From Pterobdella sp. o SKG-2022 (taxonomy: Eukaryota > Annelida > Clitellata > Hirudinida > Piscicolidae), in NCBI GenBank assembly GCA_964035795.1, contig OZ038322.1, positions 2,390,264 through 2,454,263 of the forward strand: 64,000 nt of DNA, written 5' to 3'. The first letter of the stretch is position 1, and each line of letters starts with the position of its first letter. The translations under genes were made by a program, and so were the position numbers. The notes under the pieces were generated by a model. That model was not told the origin of the DNA, did no database searches, and saw only the letters and a program-made list of their open reading frames with translations. Shown here piece after piece: positions 46,263 to 58,105 of this stretch.

Positions 46263-49200
46263 GTGCTCAAACTGGAGTTAATATTCTATTTTTTTTGTTA
46301 TAATTTCTTAATTCTCAACACGAATGAGTTTTCAAGCATATATTTTTCAATTCACTCCAAGGTTCTGTTGCCAGAGCCATTTTATTACAAGTATGATTTT
46401 TTCTTTAAACATCACCTCGCTCGGAGTTACCTCAAGCGTCTGTTTGCTAAAAATATTTCTTCTAATAGTTTCAATAATCTTCGGGTCGAAACTAGATTTT
46501 TTCAACAAATAACTTGATTTCACATTAACATTTGTCGTTTTTTTTTTTGAAATTTCAACATGAGGAACATTTCAAGCATTTTTAGGTCAAGTCACCGCAA
46601 GGTTATGTTACCAAAACTATTTTATCAAAAGTAAGATTGGTTCTTTAAACACGCTTTCGCTTGGAGTCACCGCGAACTTCTTTTCGCTAACAACCTTTTT
46701 CCTACTAGTTTTCGTCATGTCGAAACTGGATTTTTTGTGCTCAAACTGGAGTTAATATTCTATTTTTTTTGTTATACTTTCTAAATTCTCAACACGAATG
46801 AGTTTTCAAGCATATATTTTTCAACTCACTCCAAGGTTCTGTTGCCAGAGCCATTTTATCAAAAGTATGATTTTTTCTTTAAACATCACCTCGCTCGGAG
46901 TTACCTCAAGCGTCTGTTTGCTAACAACATTTCTTCTAATAGTTTCAATAATCTTCGGGTCGAAACTAGATTTTTTCAACAAAAAACTTCATTTTACATT
47001 TAATTTGTCTTTTTTTTTTTTTAAATTCCAACATGAGGAACATTTCAAGCATTTCTAGGTCAAGTCACCGCAAGGTTATGTTACCAAAACTATTTTATCA
47101 AAAGTGAGATCGGTTTTGTAAACTCACTTTCGCTTGGATTCACCGCAAACTTCTTTTCGCTAACAACCTTTTTCCTACTAGTTTTCGTCATGTCGAAACT
47201 GGATTTTTTGTGCTCAAACTGGAGTTAATATTCTATTTTTTTTGTTATAATTTCTTAATTCTCAACACGAATGAGTTTTCAAGCATATATTTTTCAATTC
47301 ACTCCAAGGTTCTGTTGCCAGAGCCATTTTATTACAAGTATGATTTTTTCTTTAAACATCACCTCGCTCGGAGTTACCTCAAGCGTCTGTTTGCTAAAAA
47401 TATTTCTTCTAATAGTTTCAATAATCTTCGGGTCGAAACTAGATTTTTTCAACAAATAACTTGATTTCACATTAACATTTGTCGTTTTTTTTTTTGAAAT
47501 TTCAACATGAGGAACATTTCAAGCATTTTTAGGTCAAGTCACCGCAAGGTTATGTTACCAAAACTATTTTATCAAAAGTAAGATTGGTTCTTTAAACACG
47601 CTTTCGCTTGGAGTCACCGCGAACTTCTTTTCGCTAACAACCTTTTTCCTACTAGTTTTCGTCATGTCGAAACTGGATTTTTTGTGCTCAAACTGGAGTT
47701 AATATTCTATTTTTTTTGTTATACTTTCTAAATTCTCAACACGAATGAGTTTTCAAGCATATATTTTTCAACTCACTCCAAGGTTCTGTTGCCAGAGCCA
47801 TTTTATCAAAAGTATGATTTTTTCTTTAAACATCACCTCGCTCGGAGTTACCTCAAGCGTCTGTTTGCTAACAACATTTCTTCTAATAGTTTCAATAATC
47901 TTCGGGTCGAAACTAGATTTTTTCAACAAAAAACTTCATTTTACATTTAATTTGTCTTTTTTTTTTTTTAAATTCCAACATGAGGAACATTTCAAGCATT
48001 TCTAGGTCAAGTCACCGCAAGGTTATGTTACCAAAACTATTTTATCAAAAGTGAGATCGGTTTTGTAAACTCACTTTCGCTTGGATTCACCGCAAACTTC
48101 TTTTCGCTAACAACCTTTTTCCTACTAGTTTTCGTCATGTCGAAACTGGATTTTTTGTGCTCAAACTGGAGTTAATATTCTATTTTTTTTGTTATAATTT
48201 CTTAATTCTCAACACGAATGAGTTTTCAAGCATATATTTTTCAATTCACTCCAAGGTTCTGTTGCCAGAGCCATTTTATTACAAGTATGATTTTTTCTTT
48301 AAACATCACCTCGCTCGGAGTTACCTCAAGCGTCTGTTTGCTAAAAATATTTCTTCTAATAGTTTCAATAATCTTCGGGTCGAAACTAGATTTTTTCAAC
48401 AAATAACTTGATTTCACATTAACATTTGTCGTTTTTTTTTTTGAAATTTCAACATGAGGAACATTTCAAGCATTTTTAGGTCAAGTCACCGCAAGGTTAT
48501 GTTACCAAAACTATTTTATCAAAAGTAAGATTGGTTCTTTAAACACGCTTTCGCTTGGAGTCACCGCGAACTTCTTTTCGCTAACAACCTTTTTCCTACT
48601 AGTTTTCGTCATGTCGAAACTGGATTTTTTGTGCTCAAACTGGAGTTAATATTCTATTTTTTTTGTTATACTTTCTAAATTCTCAACACGAATGAGTTTT
48701 CAAGCATATATTTTTCAACTCACTCCAAGGTTCTGTTGCCAGAGCCATTTTATCAAAAGTATGATTTTTTCTTTAAACATCACCTCGCTCGGAGTTACCT
48801 CAAGCGTCTGTTTGCTAACAACATTTCTTCTAATAGTTTCAATAATCTTCGGGTCGAAACTAGATTTTTTCAACAAAAAACTTCATTTTACATTTAATTT
48901 GTCTTTTTTTTTTTTTAAATTCCAACATGAGGAACATTTCAAGCATTTCTAGGTCAAGTCACCGCAAGGTTATGTTACCAAAACTATTTTATCAAAAGTG
49001 AGATCGGTTTTGTAAACTCACTTTCGCTTGGATTCACCGCAAACTTCTTTTCGCTAACAACCTTTTTCCTACTAGTTTTCGTCATGTCGAAACTGGATTT
49101 TTTGTGCTCAAACTGGAGTTAATATTCTATTTTTTTTGTTATAATTTCTTAATTCTCAACACGAATGAGTTTTCAAGCATATATTTTTCAACTCACTCCA

Positions 49201-52005
49201 AGGTTCTGTTGCCAGAGCCATTTTATCAAAAGTATGATTTTTTCTTTAAACATCACCTCGCTCGGAGTTACCTCAAGCGTCTGTTTGCTAACAACATTTC
49301 TTCTAATAGTTTCAATAATCTTCGGGTCGAAACTAGATTTTTTCAACAAATAACTTGATTTCACATTAACATTTGTCGTTTTTTTTTTTTAAATTTCAAC
49401 ATGAGGAAAATTTCAAGCATTTTTAGGTCAAGTCACCGCAAGAATATGTTACCAAAACTATTTTATCAAAAGTAAGATTGGTTCTTTAAACACGCTTTCG
49501 CTTGGAGTCACCGCGAACTTCTTTTCGCTAACAACCTTTTTCCTACTAGTTTTCGTCATGTCGAAACTGGATTTTTTGTGCTCAAACTGGAGTTAATATT
49601 CTATTTTTTTTGTTATACTTTCTAAATTCTCAACACGAATGAGTTTTCAAGCATATATTTTTCAACTCACTCCAAGGTTCTGTTGCCAGAGCCATTTTAT
49701 CAAAAGTATGATTTTTTCTTTAAACATCACCTCGCTCGGAGTTACCTCAAGCGTCTGTTTGCTAACAACATTTCTTCTAATAGTTTCAATAATCTTCGGG
49801 TCGAAACTAGATTTTTTCAACAAAAAACTTCATTTTACATTTAATTTGTCTTTTTTTTTTTTTAAATTCCAACATGAGGAACATTTCAAGCTTTTCTAGG
49901 TCAAGTCACCGCAAGGTTATGTTACCAAAACTATTTTATCAAAAGTGAGATCGGTTTTGTAAACTCACTTTCGCTTGGATTCACCGCAAACTTCTTTTCG
50001 CTAACAACCTTTTTCCTACTAGTTTTCGTCATGTCGAAACTGGATTTTTTGTGCTCAAACTGGAGTTAATATTCTATTTTTTTTGTTATAATTTCTTAAT
50101 TCTCAACACGAATGAGTTTTCAAGCATATATTTTTCAATTCACTCCAAGGTTCTGTTGCCAGAGCCATTTTATCACAAGTATGATTTTTTCTTTAAGCAT
50201 CACCTCGCTCGGAGTTACCTCAAGCGTCTGTTTGCTAAAAATATTTCTTTTAATAGTTTCAATAATCTTCGGGTCGAAACTAGATTTTTTCAACAAATAA
50301 CTTGATTTCACATTAACATTTGTCGTTTTTTTTTTTTAAATTTCAACATGAGGAAAATTTCAAGCATTTTTAGGTCAAGTCACCGCAAGAATATGTTACC
50401 AAAACTATTTTATCAAAAGTAAGATTGGTTCTTTAAACACGCTTTCGCTTGGAGTCACCGCGAACTTCTTTTCGCTAACAACCTTTTTCCTACTAGTTTT
50501 CGTCATGTCGAAACTGGATTTTTTGTGCTCAAACTGGAGTTAATATTCTATTTTTTTTGTTATACTTTCTAAATTCTCAACACGAATGAGTTTTCAAGCA
50601 TATATTTTTCAACTCACTCCAAGGTTCTGTTGCCAGAGCCATTTTATCAAAAGTATGATTTTTTCTTTAAACATCACCTCGCTCGGAGTTACCTCAAGCG
50701 TCTGTTTGCTAACAACATTTCTTCTAATAGTTTCAATAATCTTCGGGTCGAAACTAGATTTTTTCAACAAAAAACTTCATTTTACATTTAATTTGTCTTT
50801 TTTTTTTTTTAAATTCCAACATGAGGAACATTTCAAGCATTTCTAGGTCAAGTCACCGCAAGGTTATGTTACCAAAACTATTTTATCAAAAGTGAGATCG
50901 GTTTTGTAAACTCACTTTCGCTTGGATTCACCGCAAACTTCTTTTCGCTAACAACCTTTTTCCTACTAGTTTTCGTCATGTCGAAACTGGATTTTTTGTG
51001 CTCAAACTGGAGTTAATATTCTATTTTTTTTGTTATAATTTCTTAATTCTCAACACGAATGAGTTTTCAAGCATATATTTTTCAATTCACTCCAAGGTTC
51101 TGTTGCCAGAGCCATTTTATCACAAGTATGATTTTTTCTTTAAGCATCACCTCGCTCGGAGTTACCTCAAGCGTCTGTTTGCTAAAAATATTTCTTTTAA
51201 TAGTTTCAATAATCTTCGGGTCGAAACTAGATTTTTTCAACAAATAACTTGATTTCACATTAACATTTGTCGTTTTTTTTTTTTAAATTTCAACATGAGG
51301 AAAATTTCAAGCATTTTTAGGTCAAGTCACCGCAAGAATATGTTACCAAAACTATTTTATCAAAAGTAAGATTGGTTCTTTAAACACGCTTTCGCTTGGA
51401 GTCACCGCGAACTTCTTTTCGCTAACAACCTTTTTCCTACTAGTTTTCGTCATGTCGAAACTGGATTTTTTGTGCTCAAACTGGAGTTAATATTCTATTT
51501 TTTTTGTTATACTTTCTAAATTCTCAACACGAATGAGTTTTCAAGCATATATTTTTCAACTCACTCCAAGGTTCTGTTGCCAGAGCCATTTTATCAAAAG
51601 TATGATTTTTTCTTTAAACATCACCTCGCTCGGAGTTACCTCAAGCGTCTGTTTGCTAACAACATTTCTTCTAATAGTTTCAATAATCTTCGGGTCGAAA
51701 CTAGATTTTTTCAACAAAAAACTTCATTTTACATTTAATTTGTCTTTTTTTTTTTTTAAATTCCAACATGAGGAACATTTCAAGCATTTCTAGGTCAAGT
51801 CACCGCAAGGTTATGTTACCAAAACTATTTTATCAAAAGTGAGATCGGTTTTGTAAACTCACTTTCGCTTGGATTCACCGCAAACTTCTTTTCGCTAACA
51901 ACCTTTTTCCTACTAGTTTTCGTCATGTCGAAACTGGATTTTTTGTGCTCAAACTGGAGTTAATATTCTATTTTTTTTGTTATAATTTCTTAATTCTCAA
52001 CACGA
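46263..52005 (+). repeat. Block 11: six 947-bp dimers
   Basis: Landmarks 46324, 46798, 47271, 47745, 48218, 48692, 49165, 49639, 50112, 50586, 51059 and 51533. Like types are spaced exactly 947 bp (474 + 473) six times in a row. The second monomer of each pair is constant: TATCAAAAG, GCTAACAACATTTC, AAAAACTTCATTTTACATTT, TAAATTCCAAC. The first changes along the run: TTTTATTACAAG type in 46324, 47271 and 48218, a hybrid in 49165, and the AAGCATCACC type in 50112 and 51059. One second monomer (49639) has AAGCTT at its A/B junction near 49889. This is the most regular higher-order stretch of the window. Confidence 0.93.
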
Positions 52006-55000
52006 ATGAGTTTTCAAGCATATATTTTTCAATTCACTCCAAGGTTCTGTTGCCAGAGCCATTTTATCACAAGTATGATTTTTTCTTTAAACATCACCTC
52101 GCTCGGAGTTACCTCAAGCGTCTGTTTGCTAAAAATATTTCTTCTAATAGTTTCAATAATCTTCGGGTCGAAACTAGATTTTTTCAACAAATAACTTGAT
52201 TTCACATTAACATTTGTCGTTTTTTTTTTTTAAATTCCAACATGAGGAACATTTCAAGCATTTCTAGGTCAAGTCACCGCAAGGTTATGTTACCAAAACT
52301 ATTTTATCAAAAGTGAGATCGGTTTTGTAAACTCACTTTCGCTTGGATTCACCGCAAACTTCTTTTCGCTAACAACCTTTTTCCTACTTGTTTTCGTCAT
52401 GTCGAAACTGGATTTTTTGTGCTCAAACTGGAGTTAATATTCTATTTTTTTTGTTATAATTTCTTAATTCTCAACACGAATGAGTTTTCAAGCATATATT
52501 TTTCAATTCACTCCAAGGTTCTGTTGCCAGAGCCATTTTATTACAAGTATGATTTTTTCTTTAAACATCACCTCGCTCGGAGTTACCTCAAGCGTCTGTT
52601 TGCTAAAAATATTTCTTCTAATAGTTTCAATAATCTTCGGGTCGAAACTAGATTTTTTCAACAAATAACTTGATTTCACATTAACATTTGTCGTTTTTTT
52701 TTTTGAAATTTCAACATGAGGAACATTTCAAGCATTTTTAGGTCAAGTCACCGCAAGGTTATGTTACCAAAACTATTTTATCAAAAGTGAGATCGGTTTT
52801 GTAAACTCACTTTCGCTTGGATTCACCGCAAACTTCTTTTCGCTAACAACCTTTTTCCTACTAGTTTTCGTCATGTCGAAACTGGATTTTTTGTGCTCAA
52901 ACTGGAGTTAATATTCTATTTTTTTTGTTATACTTTCTAAATTCTCAACACGAATGAGTTTTCAAGCATATATTTTTCAACTCACTCCAAGGTTCTGTTG
53001 CCAGAGCCATTTTATCAAAAGTATGATTTTTTCTTTAAACATCACCTCGCTCGGAGTTACCTCAAGCGTCTGTTTGCTAACAACATTTCTTTTAATAGTT
53101 TCAATAATCTTCGGGTCGAAACTAGATTTTTTCAACAAAAAACTTCATTTTACATTAACATTTGTCTTTTTTTTTTTTTTAAATTCCAACATGAGGAACA
53201 TTTCAAGCATTTCTAGGTCAAGTCACCGCAAGGTTATGTTACCAAAACTATTTTATCTAAAGTGAGATCGGTTTTGTAAACTCACTTTCGCTTGGATTCA
53301 CCGCAAACTTCTTTTCGCTAACAACCTTTTTCCTACTTGTTTTCGTCATGTCGAAACTGAATTTTTTGTGCTCAAACTGGAGTTAATATTCTCTTTTTTT
53401 TGTTATAATTTCTAAATTCCAAACACGAATGAGTTTTCAAGCATATATTTTTCAACTCACTCCAAGGTTTTGTTGCCAGAGCCATTTTATCAAAAGTATG
53501 ATTTTTTCTTTAAACATCACCTCGCTCGGAGTTACCTCAAGCGTCTGTTTGCTAAAAATATTTCTTCTAATAGTTTCAATAATCTTCGGGTCGAAACTAG
53601 ATTTTTTCAACAAATAACTTGATTTCACATTAACATTTGTCGTTTTTTTTTTTGAAATTTCAACATGAGGAAAATTTCAAGCATTTTTAGGTCAAGTCAC
53701 CGCAAGGTTATGTTACCAAAACTATTTTATCAAAAGTGAGATCGGTTTTGTAAACTCACTTTCGCTTGGATTCACCGCAAACTTCTTTTCGCTAACAACC
53801 TTTTTCCTACTTGTTTTCGTCATGTCGAAACTGGATTTTTTGTGCTCAAACTGGAGTTAATATTCTATTTTTTTTATTATAATTTCTTAATTCTCAACAC
53901 GAATGAGTTTTCAAGCATATATTTTTCAATTCACTCCAAGGTTCTGTTGCCAGAGCCATTTTATCACAAGTATGATTTTTTCTTTAAACATCACCTCGCT
54001 CGGAGTTACCTCAAGCGTCTGTTTGCTAAAAATATTTCTTCTAATAGTTTCAATAATCTTCGGGTCGAAACTAGATTTTTTCAACAAATAACTTGATTTC
54101 ACATTAACATTTGTCGTTTTTTTTTTTGAAATTTCAACATGAGGAAAATTTCAAGCATTTTTAGGTCAAGTCACCGCAAGGTTATGTTACCAAAACTATT
54201 TTATCAAAAGTGAGATCGGTTTTGTAAACTCACTTTCGCTTGGATTCACCGCAAACTTCTTTTCGCTAACAACCTTTTTCCTACTTGTTTTCGTCATGTC
54301 GAAACTGGATTTTTTGTGCTCAAACTGGAGTTAATATTCTCTTTTTTTTGTTATAATTTCTAAATTCCCAACACGAATGAGTTTTCAAACATATATTTTT
54401 CAATTCACTCCAAGGTTCTGTTGCCAGAGCCATTTTATCACAAGTATGATTTTTTCTTTAAACATCACCTCGCTCGGAGTTACCTCAAGCGTCTGTTTGC
54501 TAAAAATATTTCTTCTAATAGTTTCAATAATCTTCGGGTCGAAACTAGATTTTTTCAACAAATAACTTGATTTTACATTAACATTTGTCGTTTTTTTTTT
54601 TGAAATTTCAACATGAGGAAAATTTCAAGCATTTTTAGGTCAAGTCACCGCAAGGTTATGTTACCAAAACTATTTTATCAAAAGTGAGATCGGTTTTGTA
54701 AACTCACTTTCGCTTGGATTCACCGCAAACTTCTTTTCGCTAACAACCTTTTTCCTACTTGTTTTCGTCATGTCGAAACTGGATTTTTTGTGCTCAAACT
54801 GGAGTTAATATTCTATTTTTTTTGTTATACTTTCTAAATTCTCAACAGGAATGAGTTTTCAAGCATATATTTTTCAACTCACTCCAAGGTTCTGTTGCCA
54901 GAGCCATTTTATCAAAAGTATGATTTTTTCTTTAAACATCACCTCGCTCGGAGTTACCTCAAGCGTCTGTTTGCTAAAAATATTTCTTCTAATAGTTTCA

Positions 55001-58000
55001 ATAATCTTCGGGTCGAAACTAGATTTTTTCAACAAATAACTTGATTTCACATTAACATTTGTCGTTTTTTTTTTTGAAATTTCAACATGAGGAAAATTTC
55101 AAGCATTTTTAGGTCAAGTCACCGCAAGATTATGTTACCAAAACTATTTTATCAAAAGTAAGATTGGTTCTTTAAACACGCTTTCGCTTGGAGTCACCGC
55201 GAACTTCTTTTCGCTAACAACCTTTTTCCTACTAGTTTTCGTCATGTCGAAACTGGATTTTTTGTGCTCAAACTGGAGTTAATATTCTATTTTTTTTGTT
55301 ATAATTTCTTAATTCTCAACACGAATGAGTTTTCAAACATATATTTTTCAATTCACTCCAAGGTTCTGTTGCCAGAGCCATTTTATCACAAGTATGATTT
55401 TTTCTTTAAACATCACCTCGCTCGGAGTTACCTCAAGCGTCTGTTTGCTAAAAATATTTCTTCTAATAGTTTCAATAATCTTCGGGTCGAAACTAGATTT
55501 TTTCAACAAATAACTTGATTTCACATTAACATTTGTCGTTTTTTTTTTTGAAATTTCAACATGAGGAAAATTTCAAGCATTTTTAGGTCAAGTCACCGCA
55601 AGATTATGTTACCAAAACTATTTTATCAAAAGTAAGATTGGTTCTTTAAACACGCTTTCGCTTGGAGTCACCGCGAACTTCTTTTCGCTAACAACCTTTT
55701 TCCTACTAGTTTTCGTCATGTTGAAACTGGATTTTTTGTGCTCAAACTGGAGTTAATATTCTATTTTTTTTGTTATACTTTCTAAATTCTCAACACGAAT
55801 GCGTTTTCAAGCATATATTTTTCAACTCACTCCAAGGTTCTGTTGCCAGAGCCATTTTATCAAAAGTATGATTTTTTCTTTAAACATCACCTCGCTCGGA
55901 GTTACCTCAAGCGTCTGTTTGCTAACAACATTTCTTCTAATAGTTTCAATAATCTTCGGGTCGAAACTAGATTTTTTCAACAAAAAACTTCATTTTACAT
56001 TTAATTTGTCTTTTTTTTTTTTTAAATTCCAACATGAGGAACATTTCAAGCATTTCTAGGTCAAGTCACCGCAAGGTTATGTTACCAAAACTATTTTATC
56101 AAAAGTGAGATCGGTTTTGTAAACTCACTTTCGCTTGGATTCACCGCAAACTTCTTTTCGCTAACAACCTTTTTCCTACTTGTTTTCGTCATGTCGAAAC
56201 TGAATTTTTTGTGCTCAAACTGGAGTTAATATTCTCTTTTTTTTGTTATAATTTCTAAATTCCAAACACGAATGAGTTTTCAAGCATATATTTTTCAACT
56301 CACTCCAAGGTTTTGTTGCCAGAGCCATTTTATCAAAAGTATGATTTTTTCTTTAAACATCACCTCGCTCGGAGTTACCTCAAGCGTCTGTTTGCTAACA
56401 ACATTTCTTCTAATAGTTTCAATAATCTTCGGGTCGAAACTAGATTTTTTCAACAAAAAACTTCATTTTACATTTAATTTGTCTTTTTTTTTTTTTAAAT
56501 TCCAACATGAGGAACATTTCAAGCATTTCTAGGTCAAGTCACCGCAAGGTTATGTTACCAAAACTATTTTATCAAAAGTGAGATCGGTTTTGTAAACTCA
56601 CTTTCGCTTGGATTCACCGCAAACTTCTTTTCGCTAACAACCTTTTTCCTACTAGTTTTCGTCATGTCGAAACTGGATTTTTTGTGCTCAAACTGGAGTT
56701 AATATTCTATTTTTTTTGTTATAATTTCTTAATTCTCAACACGAATGAGTTTTCAAGCATATATTTTTCAATTCACTCCAAGGTTCTGTTGCCAGAGCCA
56801 TTTTATCACAAGTATGATTTTTTCTTTAAACATCACCTCGCTCGGAGTTACCTCAAGCGTCTGTTTGCTAAAAATATTTCTTCTAATAGTTTCAATAATC
56901 TTCGGGTCGAAACTAGATTTTTTCAACAAATAACTTGATTTCACATTAACATTTGTCGTTTTTTTTTTTTAAATTCCAACATGAGGAACATTTCAAGCAT
57001 TTCTAGGTCAAGTCACCGCAAGGTTATGTTACCAAAACTATTTTATCAAAAGTGAGATCGGTTTTGTAAACTCACTTTCGCTTGGATTCACCGCAAACTT
57101 CTTTTCGCTAACAACCTTTTTCCTACTTGTTTTCGTCATGTCGAAACTGGATTTTTTGTGCTCAAACTGGAGTTAATATTCTATTTTTTTTGTTATAATT
57201 TCTTAATTCTCAACACGAATGAGTTTTCAAGCATATATTTTTCAATTCACTCCAAGGTTCTGTTGCCAGAGCCATTTTATTACAAGTATGATTTTTTCTT
57301 TAAACATCACCTCGCTCGGAGTTACCTCAAGCGTCTGTTTGCTAAAAATATTTCTTCTAATAGTTTCAATAATCTTCGGGTCGAAACTAGATTTTTTCAA
57401 CAAATAACTTGATTTCACATTAACATTTGTCGTTTTTTTTTTTGAAATTTCAACATGAGGAAAATTTCAAGCATTTTTAGGTCAAGTCACCGCAAGGTTA
57501 TGTTACCAAAACTATTTTATCAAAAGTGAGATCGGTTTTGTAAACTCACTTTCGCTTGGATTCACCGCAAACTTTTTTTCGCTAACAACCTTTTTCCTAC
57601 TAGTTTTCGTCATGTCGAAACTGGATTTTTTGTGCTCAAACTGGAGTTAATATTCTATTTTTTTTGTTATAATTTCTTAATTCTCAACACGAATGAGTTT
57701 TCAAGCATATATTTTTCAATTCACTCCAAGGTTCTGTTGCCAGAGCCATTTTATCACAAGTATGATTTTTTCTTTAAACATCACCTCGCTCGGAGTTACC
57801 TCAAGCGTCTGTTTGCTAAAAATATTTCTTCTAATAGTTTCAATAATCTTCGGGTCGAAACTAGATTTTTTCAACAAATAACTTGATTTCACATTAACAT
57901 TTGTCGTTTTTTTTTTTTAAATTCCAACATGAGGAACATTTCAAGCATTTCTAGGTCAAGTCACCGCAAGGTTATGTTACCAAAACTATTTTATCAAAAG

Positions 58001-58105
58001 TGAGATCGGTTTTGTAAACTCACTTTCGCTTGGATTCACCGCAAACTTCTTTTCGCTAACAACCTTTTTCCTACTTGTTTTCGTCATGTCGAAACTGGAT
58101 TTTTT
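52006..58105 (+). repeat. Block 12: mosaic with recycled multi-monomer segments
   Basis: Landmarks 52006, 52480, 52954, 53429, 53903, 54377, 54851, 55325, 55799, 56272, 56745, 57219 and 57693. The trio 51533-52006-52480 recurs at 56272-56745-57219 (+4,739). About 52.7-53.65 kb copies 37.1-38.0 kb, with TATCTAAAG at 53254 and GGTTTTGTTGCC at about 53466. Monomer 54377 has AAATTCCCAACACG followed by CAAACATAT, a combination not seen elsewhere. Private changes: CAACAGGAATGAG near 54844, GAATGCGTTTTC at 55797 and CAAACTTTTTTTCGC near 57570. Confidence 0.82.
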
